A stretch of 64,000 nt of DNA. Source: Scleroderma bovista. Lineage: Eukaryota; Basidiomycota; Agaricomycetes; Boletales; Sclerodermataceae. Under the pieces are notes generated by a model. The model worked only from the letters and a program-made list of their open reading frames with translations, ran no database searches and was not told the origin of the DNA. This document shows positions 1-10,319 of this stretch, one piece after another. Position numbers and translations under genes: made by a program. Position 1 is the first letter of the stretch. Every line of letters starts with the position of its first letter. The stretch lies in NCBI GenBank assembly GCA_037178675.1, contig JAYMGJ010000240.1, positions 48,456-112,455 on the forward strand, written 5' to 3'.

Positions 1-3000
1 GTTGGTGTTGTGTTTGGGTTGTTGTTCTGACCCAAATCCACACTTTGACTCACAACGGTTCCAGAAAATCCTCCACAGCAGTCGTGCACATTAGCATCCC
101 GAACAGAGAATACATGGGATGTGGTAGAGTCATACATGGTCCCATGCAATCCATCATCTGCAGGACAATTCCTGTGTTCCCCCACCAGTACCACTGAAGA
201 TTATGAGCAAACTGCGCCACTGCCCACAAATGAGTTATGTGACTATGATGTTATCGACATCAGTGTTGATGGACCACACTATGGGCCCAACCGCAGGCCA
301 CAATATCCATCCCCTCCCCTTGTGTCATTGTCTCGGGGTGATGAAGAAATGGCTCATCAAACCCATGTTTGAGCTCAAGGTAAGTACACCCTGTCATGCA
401 TCCAACATTTCTAACCATTTCACAGAGCAGTGGCAGAGGTATTGGGATCATGACGATACTGGCTCCCACAGTGAAGGTAAGTCAATATTTCATCTGGCTG
501 CTCTCGGTATCAAATCTGTTTAGATGATTGGTGGCAGCATATGTACATGCTGGCTCATATGGACACTGTAACAGCAGAATTTGATACACTGTGGGACGAA
601 TGTGAGTGCTACAGTCCCTTTTTGCAACATATTACTTACAAAGACCTAGTTGAGGCTGTGCATGGATTTGGACTCTGATTTTACAAAGGCCACTGGCAGC
701 CATCGCCCACAAGGAAGGACTTGGATCAACCTTTGTTTTCAATGTATAATACATATGCAAACATGCTTATTGCAGAGATGTGGCAGTGGCACCAGTTACT
801 TACACATCAGGCAACATTGGCACATTTCTGCAATGGGCTCTGCCACAGGTCAGAGCTTGGGGCGGGAGAGTCAGATGACTCGATAGGTGATGGGCAGGAC
901 CTTGATGCATTGATAGACTTGGACCCTGATGCATTGTAAACACATTTCATTCCCTGTACATTGTTATGTGCCAAAAATATATGTTTCATGGTATGGAAAG
1001 CCCTGGCCAGTACAAAAATTATTTACGTGTCTTTCTTGGGCTTGGAGTGGGGATATCTGCATATGGTCTTGGGGGGCACTTTTCTTTCCTGTGTGGAGCA
1101 TCTCTTCTTTTCTGGATTGTGTCCACCTCCAGCATGTCCATTGCACAATTCATTGGGATCAGATAGTGCTGCAGATAGTTCCATAAGCAAAGGTTTGCAA
1201 TCACTTTGACACCACAGCTCACCCATCTGGTCGTGCAGTATGACACCCTGGGTAATTGCAACACTTGCATCTGTGGCTATGAAGTATTTATCCTGTTATA
1301 TTTTCAGGACTAGTATTCCGCACCTTTTCTCTTTACCCACGGCTTAGGCCTGGTTTGCACAGTGCCATTAGGGCCATTGCCTAGCTATAAGTTAGACTTT
1401 CTCCTAGAATTTGATTTATTTATGTTACCTATTTTCTTCCTCCATGCTGGAGCGGGCTGTAGTTGACCAGTTCCCATGGTTCCTCCTCCAGACATCGGTT
1501 GGTCTGGATTTTATTAGCTGATGGATTATTTTCAAATGTGTTACTTACTCCCATTCATGTTGCTGACTTTCTTTGACTGGCCAACTTTCCCAACATTGTG
1601 GGTACACTGACCTGCTGAAGCAGTACCTGCGGGAACCAATTCTAATGTAGAACAAGAGGACTTGGCTCCCACTGGCCTGATACCCATGGCCATATTATTA
1701 GCAGGATGTCCACCAGAGGAGCCACAAATTTCGCCATGATCTGAATAATATTTAGTGGATAATATCTGTTTACCTGTATCACATACTATCAGTGGGAATT
1801 GATCCCAGTGCAGCACCATTGGACTTGACACCTGCAGGTTTCTGACCCACAGCCATTGCATTTGATGAATGTCCAATGGAGGAGCCACACGATGTCACGC
1901 ACCAAACAGGTTTGGTACAGTGAACATGGAAGATGACACCTATATTGAATGATCCATATGTGAAGGATAAGCACAATGGACCCTCATCATAGCCATCTAT
2001 CGCACAAGAAGACTATCCTGATGTGAGAGATGAATGCCAATGCAGACAGTCATCTATCGCATGAGAACCACCAAGAAGCAGAAGAAACTGAAGGAATAAT
2101 GTCAATTGTGGTATGAGAAAGGATTGCACACATCTGCAGTCCAACTCCCATACCAGAATGATCAAAGAAGCCAAAGAATTGATGGAGAAATGAAGGAGAA
2201 AGAGAAGAAATGATTTTTAGCACCCAAATGTCATTTTTAGGCGCCCAGTGCTGGCATTCCAGTATTTTGAGTAGCTCCATCGTTTCTGAAGCTGTCAGGC
2301 ACGTGACTATATTGTCAGAGAGCCTAGAATGTGGTCTATCTGCCTGTCAAGTTCCAATGCAAATCTGTTCATTTCCCACAGAGATATTCCCCCCGCAATC
2401 CAGACGTTCGCTTCATCGCTCACTATGGAGTCCATATTTTCTCTGGATCATTTCTCCGCTATTGCTGCAGATCTCCACTATGTCCTGCTCTTAGGACAGC
2501 CTCTCCTAGAGTTCCTGTGCACTGCCTGGCACATATCTTCCCAGCCTGCTCCCTCAGTCCCTCTCATTCTCAGTCAGTGCATTCTCCTCGTCAGTCCTGC
2601 GTCAAGGACGTACTTTGGTCATCTTAGGTCTATTGTCAAGCTTGAAAAGTCTTCTCTGGTCGTCTCTGTGTCCCCTGAGCCCTCAGCCTATGGTCCCTTC
2701 CTCCCAGATACTTGCCATGTCCATCTTCCTCTGTCGTTCATCTCACTTCCCTGGATGCATTGAATTCAATACTCTATCTGCTTCCCTACTTTCAGACGAC
2801 ATTCCCCAGCACCATGACAGTTGTGCCCCCACTTTATAGTGCTATTAGGAAGAACCCTCTCTCATTCTTTCCCAGAAGAGAGCTTGTCAAGAGAGCCCAT
2901 GGTTGCGCCTCAGCAGTGCTAGAACAGAGTCCAGACCTCTATCCCCTTTGTCATCTATTGCTCCTGTACTCCAGGAGTATCCTGCATCATCATCTGCATC

Positions 3001-3150
3001 ACCCTGTTGGTGTAGATCCCCTTCCCCTGTCCTCAGCACATCCTCTCTGGACACTGTGGAGGTAAACCACCACTCGCACATTTTTGTAGTCCTTTGTTGG
3101 TGTTGTGTTTGGGTTATTACTCCAACCCAAATCCACACTTTGACTCACAC
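1..3150. mobile_element. Degenerate unit bounded by 55-bp direct repeats
   Basis: Positions 1-55 recur almost unchanged at 3096-3150. Each copy contains a small internal inverted repeat (TTTGGGTT...AACCCAAA). The 3 kb between holds only short interrupted reading frames, some separated by intron-like GT...AG stretches (for example about 379-424), and none matches a family I recognise. The right repeat abuts the C-terminal end of a broken KDZ transposase on the minus strand, so the repeats could belong to the tail of that element, with the window opening inside a second copy. The call as a transposon-derived unit is inference; the direct repeat itself is seen. Confidence 0.4.
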
Positions 3151-3750
3151 CAGTAAAGAGCTTCACATGCTTGGAGGTAGCGTTCTTCATCTACAAGATA
3201 TGTCACCATGCACTGAATCTTCACATTCAAGCAAATGACTTCTTCCTCAGCCCAGCACAACTTGAAGTATGTATTGAGAGCAAGTCAAGTGTTGGGTGAA
3301 GCCCATGGATGCATTGAGATGTCTTTCCTTGTGTCCCTGAGAAGGTTGAAGTCAGTCAGGAATGCATACTCAAAAACTTCATCGAATTCTAGCATGTGAC
3401 GGCCAAGGGCTTTGGCTGCAGCATTGTAACTTTGCTGCTCGAGGTCAGATAAGTTGAGACAGGCATGGTTGCCAACTTACTGAGATTTGCATACACTTCC
3501 ATTTCGTCATTGTATTCGAAATAGGATGCAATGGCCTGCCTTCTGTGACAAATCAATGCATATTGAATGGACGGGGCAAGGGTGTTGCTCTTGGAAAATG
3601 CCTGCTCGCAACCTTCGAGATCTTCAAGTCCAAGCCCTTCAATGTATGTCATGAGATTGTCCAGCTGTGTCAAGTCTGGGTCTACTCCAGTAGGGGGTCC
3701 AGTCAGGTCCAGATGAAGGTGGACGAAGGAAGAGGGCAGAGGGCTGGAAA
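3151..3750 (-). pseudogene. KDZ transposase C-terminal remnant
   Basis: Minus-strand translation gives a block resembling the C-terminal part of basidiomycete Kyakuja-Dileera-Zisupton transposases: LTQLDNLM, then GLGLEDLEGCE, AFSKSN, a stretch rich in AIASYFEYND, and further on FEYAFLTDFNLLRDTRKD and NVKIQCMVTYLVDEERYLQA. These blocks lie in the order expected for the family. An in-frame TGA interrupts the sequence near 3285, just after a short ASPNT stretch, and nothing recognisable as the catalytic N-terminal two thirds lies upstream. It is therefore a dead fragment. Recognition is from remembered family motifs, not a search. Confidence 0.7.
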
Positions 3751-3840
3751 AGGGATTAGTCTGGCCAGAGTTGGTGACCGCTTGGATTCAACGACAAGGA
3801 CGATGTGCATTGATCCCTTGTGTAGGTTCTGGTCAAGGTG

Positions 3841-3876
3841 ATGGAGACAGAGACAGAGACAGAGACAGACAGAGAC
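3841..3876. repeat. GACAGA microsatellite
   Basis: A short run of GACAGA/GAGACA units lies between the KDZ remnant and the Copia remnant. It is simple-sequence DNA with no other apparent role. Confidence 0.8.
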
Positions 3877-4257
3877 CAGAGTAGTGACTAAGTTGATTTC
3901 AGACTGAGGAGTACAGAATAATCTACAGAGTACTTATACTAAGTGCAAACTAGGGACAAGTATATATGGTGACAAGTAAACAGCCTAATGGCGGACAAAG
4001 GACAACCAGAGTAAGGGATAGATCAGGTCCAATGAAAATAAAGTCAGGTCCGATGAAAATAAACCAGGTCTGGTGAAAATGATACAAGGCAGGAGATATA
4101 TTGAGTATGTGGAGAACTCATGAACAGGCAGGGCAGATGGGGAAGTGTGGTAAGGACTGGATGCAGACTAGACCAAGGGTCATAGTTAGCAGAAGCATAT
4201 CTGCACAATGTTGAAGAAATACCTATATACATAGAGGAACTGCTACTCCAACTCACC

Positions 4258-4496
4258 TGTTGGGTGGAGTGCACAACCAGAGATGGTAGTGGTAGCTGGT
4301 TAAGAGCTGTAATATTATATAAGCAATGAACACTGTTTATATACAACAAACATTGTGACGTGTGACTGTGACGCATGACATGTGACATGTAACATCTACT
4401 CTAAAGAGGACTATTACTAAGTCTACACTAATATGGGTCACAGTCTTGTGCGCACTTCATCAACGGTTTACGCCGGGTGCACGTGCGACTTCAACA
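4258..4496 (-). mobile_element. Copia-type LTR (3' LTR, minus orientation)
   Basis: Read on the minus strand this 239-bp segment begins TGTTGAAG and ends CAACA, the inverted dinucleotide-plus ends of an LTR. It is directly preceded on that strand by a purine tract (GAGGGGGAG) that fits a polypurine tract, and by the end of a Copia RNase H reading frame. A TATATAAA box lies inside. Only one LTR of this type is visible, so the element is incomplete. Confidence 0.7.
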
Positions 4497-4706
4497 CTCC
4501 CCCTCGCTGTGCTGCATGTAGAGCACTTCAGCGAATAAGGTGCTAGATGCTGCCAGAGGGAAACTGTAAGCCTAGTTGAGCTCTGAACTTCGCGAACTTC
4601 TCATGGGGTAAGTTCTTGGTGAGCAGATCGGCGGGATTCTCAGCACCATCAATGAAGAATAATTCCACGTTACCTTTCACAACTGACTTGCGGATTCCGT
4701 GATAGC
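4497..4706 (-). pseudogene. Ty1/Copia polyprotein C-terminus (RNase H end)
   Basis: Minus-strand translation reads RYHGIRKSVVKGNVEL, then FFIDGAENPADLLTKNLP, HEKFAKFRAQLGLQ and a stop. This matches the usual end of Copia polyproteins, where the RNase H domain finishes with an 'LADxLTKxLP' block. The frame stops abruptly at 4706, where a non-autonomous LTR element begins. The sequence beyond that element (from 6318) does not resume Copia coding, so the upstream part has been lost, not merely split. Confidence 0.75.
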
Positions 4707-4708
4707 GG

Positions 4709-4987
4709 TGTAGAGACAGTCCTGTCTCTAGGTGTAGAATTGGTAGTACTGATACTGGACTCTTACCTTAGCTATGTAGGCTTGTACTTAGCTTACTAAG
4801 CAAAAAAAAGATCCTTCTCTTCAGTGTATATCTTTGAGCTCAGTCTTGGAGTGACTGAACCACCCTTCCACTCTCTAGTTTCTTAGTCTCCTTAGTCCTT
4901 GGGAGCCTTGCCAAACCTCCAGAAGTCCCTGGGTCGAATGCACCTCATCTGAGGGAGCAGCCACCCAAACACATTGTTATCTTTTCA
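4709..4987 (+). repeat. 5' LTR of the non-autonomous element
   Basis: The left copy of the 279-bp direct repeat opens with a 9-bp near-terminal palindrome (TAGAGACAG..CTGTCTCTA). Confidence 0.75.
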
Positions 4988-6038
4988 ACTGGAGCCCACC
5001 GCGAGGGATTTCTGTGTCTTGGCACTCCCTACCCTGTCCCTAGATCCCTCTTAACCAACTACAGTCACTCCTTAGCTTTTCCCATCATTTTTCCCAGAGT
5101 TTTCAGCATCTTCTCCTCCTCCCCCCCTTGAGTTTGGTGCATATCTCGCTCCCTTTTGCGCTGGATCTTTCGCTTTTCTGGACTCAAGATCTACTCGTCG
5201 AGGGCTTTCGAACGGTGCCGGGGTCATCGCGATTAGGTCAGCGGTTGCGGAGATATTCGCATTTTCGCAATTGGGTGGAGTTTGGGACTGATAGGTCGAT
5301 ATCTCGGGATCTAAGGCTCGTCCTGCTTCGTCCTTTCGTGTCCTAACCCCTCTGTACTATGGCAACACCATCCTATCACGCCGCGTCCATCCGTCCAGCC
5401 GTTCCCTCGCTATGCTGCGCTTCTCCTCCTCCCCCCCTCTTTCTGAGATTCGTCCATTCTGCCTCTGTTTCTCGACCGGCCCTTTCATCCTTTTAGTCTC
5501 TAGTTCTCTCGATCTCGTCGATTTCGTATACGTTTTTACGTCACGCGTTTCCCTTGCTGTTCCGGAGATATTCGCATTTTGGAGTCCAGAGAGGAGGGAG
5601 AATGATCCGCATCTATGTCGACGGTTTCTGCGCTGGTCCCTTATCGCTTCTAGGGCCAAGTACTACTCGATGAGGGCTTTCTAACGCCACCTTGATCGCC
5701 CCAATCGCCCCAGCCGTTCCGGAGATATCTCCAATTCTTCGCCCTTGTCCTCCTCCCCCTCCACTTTTTGCCTTTTTTAGGTGCTCTCTCCTATCCTCCT
5801 GCCTCAGGACTGCTTCTCCTGCCATTCCCCATCCTTGTTAGTCAACCTCTTGCCGTCCTTAGGTCTGGGGACCACTCTGATGACGTGCGGAGTGTTCGTG
5901 TTCCCAGGGTTATGTGAGTCTGTGCATTTTTGATGGACTGTTTGGTGTTTTGGAAGGTTTAGTGGGTCTTTGGTTATGGTTTGGTGTGGTTGGTGAGTGC
6001 CTGACTGGGGACAGTCAGTGTTTCAAGTGCCTGGGAGG

Positions 6039-6317
6039 TGTAGAGACAGTCCTGTCTCTAGGTGTAGAATTGGTAGTACTGATACTGGACTCTTACCTTA
6101 GCTATGTAGGCTTGTACTTAGCTTACTAAGCAAAAAAAAGATCCTTCTCTTCAGTGTATATCTTTGAGCTCAGTCTTGGAGTGACTGAACCACCCTTCCA
6201 CTCTCTAGTTTCCTAGTCTCCTTAGTCCCTGGGAGCCTTGCCAGACCTCCAGAAGTCCCTGGGTCGAATGCACCTCATCTGAGGGAGCAGCCACCCAAAC
6301 ACATTGTTATCTTTTCA
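6039..6317 (+). repeat. 3' LTR of the non-autonomous element
   Basis: The right copy has the same length as the left and differs by about three substitutions, implying low divergence since insertion. Confidence 0.75.
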
Positions 6318-7137
6318 GCGGCCATCTCGAAAACGCTGTATCTGATTTTGACTTCACATTTTGCTGTAGTACACGTGTCATGTGTCACGTGTTTTTTGAT
6401 GTTCGAATCCATGTACTAGAGATAGGCTCGGTTTAAAGCCGGTTTTAACCAGTTCCAAGCCAAATAAATTTGTATTTGGTTACAAATAGCTAGTAACTGC
6501 AAACTGGGGTTTGGTTTGGTTCTTTAATTTGAGGTAATGGTTTGGTTTGCAATTGCTGCATTGGGTTATGTAATAGCTGTCAAGGACCACAACTGGTTCG
6601 GGTTTAGCCGAACGCGGAAATACTAATTTCAAGGCACTGCAACCACCAGTCTGTTTTTGGTATTGTATTAGTCTCGTTCCCGACATTGAGGGTATCACGA
6701 GTGCACCTTATATTACACTGACAGTGACAGAAACTACATAGGATCTGGAACCGAGATTAGTATTGTATCTGATTCCTTCTTGTTCACGCAATTATAGATT
6801 GATGATTACCACCTGTGGGAAGAAGAGCTGGCAAAGTCTAGGCACCCTTGTACCTGGGTTGACCTGTGTTGAACACTAACACCATTACATACAGACCATG
6901 TCACTTCTCGTAGATAAACTCTCCTGTTCTATTGGTATTAACTGTTTCTTGTATCCACACAAGCATGCCACCTTCCTGGGCAAGGTGCCTGCCATCCATG
7001 GTAGTACACATTATCAGTAGATCTAGTATGGTATCATAAATCCATGGCTACCCAAATAATTGATAACTTGGGCAAATGCATTTGTTCAAGAGTAGAAAAA
7101 AAAAGGACAGATGTGTCCGTATACAAACACAGACACC
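6318..7137. other. Gene-free interval
   Basis: No reading frame of recognisable type is present. The stretch 6430-6620 is rich in repeated GGTTT/AACC motifs of low complexity. The right end probably includes the 3' untranslated region of the minus-strand 7-TM gene. Confidence 0.5.
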
Positions 7138-8343
7138 TCACACTGCATTGTCTTTGCAGTGCCATTCCTGCACGGAATACTGCTCCGGCACATGGTCATC
7201 ACCATCTGGCAAACATGCAGGCTGCTTTGAGAACACATTGGGTTCACCAACCTCCGCGCGCAACGGAATTAAGCGTGCATTCCTTCCCTGGCTAGACCGC
7301 TGGGTGTTCTCTGAGACCGTAGACTGGTGGGTACGGGCCCACTCAGACCCTGACGCCCAGATTGTTGCACACAAGACGCCAATGACAGAGACGTAACTGT
7401 TTATGAGCATGAACATGGTTCCCACAGCATAGGAACGGCTTGTGGTGATACAGATGAGTTGAGCGATATTCATAATCAGCGGGAAAATGAAGTTAGCGAC
7501 GGCAATAAAAAAAATTTGCCGGATTCGTTCCGTAACGGTATTGGCTACAGTGCGGTGACGGTGAGGAATGCCAGTGGCATCTTGGAAGCGAATAGGCACT
7601 TACACAGTTTGAACATGGAAGTTCTGGAATGCAACTTATACAGGAAGAAAGTGACACTGTACCTGGATTTATTTGATGAATAAGTGCTATTTTTCGGGCC
7701 AGTAATGAGAGGAGAAATCTTACATATTGTCTAAGATCTGCATTGACCACTCAGCGGTTATGTACGGGTTACGGAACCACGTAGCCTCCGCATGCTGCAC
7801 AAGGGACTGCAAGGAGTACGTGGACTGGACGAAGTTACGGAGATAGAGGGACTATCCATAGGCCGTCAGGGCTAAGAGGAATGGGATAACGTTTGCACAC
7901 ACCAAGGTGATGAGACGGCCGCATTTGATGCATGCGGGAAACGCAAAGACCTTGAAGAGCGTAAGCCTCGGTGTGATTCCGATGGGGTAGAGTGCGAGGA
8001 GGCGGGTGAGCAAAATCGAGTCGTAAAAAAGCGGGGGAAAAATCGCGAAGAAGATAGTAGCAACATATACACTCTCCGGAATCACATGGAACGGGTTGAG
8101 GATGGATTTGCCACTTGTAATGCCATTCAGAATGCACAAAACAGTAGCCACCAAAATGGCAATCACGTTCAGGCGGAATACAGAGCGCTTGCGCGACTGC
8201 GGCGTCGAAAAGACGAACAAGACGACCAGCAAGGTCAATAGACAGGCGGAGAATGCAGTAACCCCAACGACGAAGTTGAAGGATGGATGTATCTCGTCAA
8301 TGAACGTGGTGATGATCAACTGTGTGTCGGCGGACTGCGACAT
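7138..8343 (-). pseudogene. Agaricomycete 7-TM membrane protein with one in-frame stop
   Basis: Three exons (8343-7724, 7662-7604, 7544-7138) joined by GT-AG introns give a continuous frame of 362 codons counting the stop. It encodes a multi-pass protein: an N-terminal FNFVVG helix, an LLTLLVVLFVFS helix, a DSILLTRLLALYP segment typical of a large mushroom family, and late helices such as FFIAVANFIFPLIMN and VSVIGVLCATIWASGS. The frame is broken only by TAG at 7852-7854, codon 164, just after ALTAYG. Reading through it restores the expected SLYLRNF continuation. No alternative donor nearby would remove it. Function is unknown; the family resembles GPCR-like topology only. An upstream ATG at 8379 is also in frame. 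It is either a freshly dead gene or a readthrough candidate. Confidence 0.7.
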
Positions 8344-8779
8344 CCTGATAAGGGCACAAGTCTTGTATCCCAGAGTCAAAACCTGAGAAAATAAGTCGTT
8401 CCTCTAAGTACAGGTCAGCGGTACACTAGGGGAGACTCGGAGAGAGGTGAAGGAAGGCGGAGGTCATTGAGACGCGTTATCTACTCCCACGGCGAAGCCT
8501 GATGTACTTCCTTCCTAGCCGGACGGTCATGATCGGTTTCGACGGAATTCTTGGCTTCTGGCGTACCACGTTGGGTGATTGGCGCGTTACTGCGTTGGGA
8601 ACTGGCTTCTGGGGACCCTGTACACTGCCAACGGCGAAAGTAAATATAGGTGGACAACTAAAGATATCCTCGCTTTCATTTGTATCTATTTGTCCCTAAG
8701 TTCTAACACTATATGCCTTGTTTCTCTAGTCACCTTCTTAGTCATACAAATCCATAGGCTTCTCATCTTGTGAGTTTCA

Positions 8780-10272
8780 ATTGAGATCTTGTCTGGTAAG
8801 TTGCGTCGCGTTTTCACTATCTCGACCGTTGCTTCCTTGATTGCAGCTCGTGGGGGCCAGACTTTGTTCATCATCGCTAAATTCCTGCCCACACTCCCAC
8901 TGCTTCCCAGATCATCAGCAATATATTTACGCCTTCCAATTTCCATTCGATGGCCCCGCATTGACCGCATCGCGTTGTTGTGACCAAGGTAGGCGTTCTC
9001 AATATTTGCCATCCGACTGACATTCCCAGGTTAGAATTTAAGTCTTCCATGTAGGCGTTTGGGTCCAATGGCTTTGTAGGAACGTTTTCAGGACTTTTCA
9101 GGTGGCCTGGACGACACTGGTAAGTCATTATCTCGTGATCGCTGGGTCTTGTGGTATTTTTTGCAGCTACCCACGCTTCCTTGACTCGCGTCGACTCAAC
9201 GTCGCCGCCGCTCATTGTACTGCCATCACCATCTTTTCGTTTGCCCTGCCACCGCCACCACTTCCTCAACTGACCCCATCCCAATTCGTCCAAAGATATC
9301 GAAACGCTCGACTTGCAGTCTCAATCGCCGCATCCTGTGGTACGTACATATATGTTCCCATTGTCAATGTTAACTCGTTTTCATCAATCAGGAGGTCTTG
9401 CTGCATCGGTTTCAGGTTTGTCTGGTACGTATTGCACCTCCATCTTGTTTCAATGCATTCTGACATCATCTTCATGTCGTTTCAGCCGTACCCATATCAT
9501 TTCTAACGCTGTGCACGTCTGTGCACCAATCGACGCGCTAATACAGTTACCGATGCCATTCGACTGGTCTGCATGGCTTCTTCCACCTTGGCAAGTTTGG
9601 TGATTTTATCTTTTTTTTTCATTTTTCTGTTGAGCCTGTAGGCATTATTACGTCATTTTCCGTGCTGTGCACGTCCATGTGCACCCTCGACGTGTCCGGT
9701 GCTCCACCTGGAGTATGCGCTGCCTTGCGGCTTCGGCACCCAAGTACATGCCCGTACCATTTCCGTGGTCCTTCCTGATCATTTCAGTGCTGTGCGACAT
9801 GCTAGACACATCCGTCAGCCCCTTTGAAGTCACTGGACCCCTCTATGCACCATCTCGCACCTCCAGCACCCATATATGCACCCCTACCATCATTGCGGCC
9901 CGTTTCAAGCCCTCCGCCATCTCCTGCTTGCACTCGGGTGGCCTGCTCCAATTTGGCAGCCTCTCCTGTGCCTCTCACAACCCTTGTGGCTCGCCCCGCA
10001 TTTTGTGCACTTGCTCTGGCACCTCAGGTATGCTTTCTTCTTCATTTCTGACTCCTTTCAGCATGTCCGACTCCTGGGTTTCCTCGCGTTGCAGATCTGC
10101 GCTTGTGCTCCATGCTCTGGCCATATCCTTGCTCCTGACGGTCAGGGCATTTGGAGGCATGTCAGGCGTGGTCATCAAGTTGGGGCATGCTAGTGGATGT
10201 GAACATAGTTGTGAAGGTAGTATTACTATATATCGATGGTCAGAACAAGTCGAAATAGCTGGAAATAAGTGA
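8780..10272 (+). other. Unidentified spliced-looking region
   Basis: Several good intron signals occur in the same orientation: GTAAGTTGCG...GATTGCAG (8796-8846), GTAAGTCATT...TTTTGCAG (9120-9167), GTACGTACAT...CATCAG (9341-9391) and GTATGCTTTC...TTTCAG (10026-10061). They suggest a multi-exon plus-strand transcript. The longest frame (9667-10272) is rich in Ser, Pro and Cys and matches nothing I know. Motifs such as GCTGTGCACGTC recur at about 9511 and 9663, giving a loose repeat structure. It could be a decayed gene, a long non-coding RNA or a lineage-specific protein. No product can be assigned. Confidence 0.25.
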
Positions 10273-10319
10273 CGCATGACATAGCTATTTTTTCCTGCAC
10301 TTTACTCTGTGCCATTTAA

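Larger units (their letters stand above)
4709..6317 (+). mobile_element. Non-autonomous LTR retrotransposon (TRIM/LARD-like)
   Basis: Two direct repeats of 279 bp (4709-4987 and 6039-6317) differ at only about three positions and have TG...CA ends. Two bases after the left repeat lies TGGAGCCCACCGCGAGG, which has the form of a tRNA primer-binding site. The internal ~1.05 kb carries no gag or pol reading frame. GCGG flanks both ends (4705-4708 and 6318-6321) and may be a 4-bp target duplication, although the right flank does not continue the Copia sequence at the left. Small size, missing coding capacity and near-identical LTRs suggest a recently mobile element moved by enzymes supplied elsewhere. 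Orientation is taken from the PBS position. Confidence 0.75.

Noticed and set aside
5877..5920. A second CTGATGA hammerhead-like core
   Set aside because: There is no GAAA after a stem and no pairing arms. Other CTGATGA occurrences (20575, 23369, 28580) fail in the same way.
4705..6321. Non-autonomous LTR element cleanly nested inside the Copia gene
   Set aside because: Copia coding does not resume beyond 6318, so simple nesting with an intact empty site is not supported; the GCGG match may be chance.
6390..6415. GTTCGAATCC resembling a tRNA B box
   Set aside because: No A box or cloverleaf stems fit upstream.
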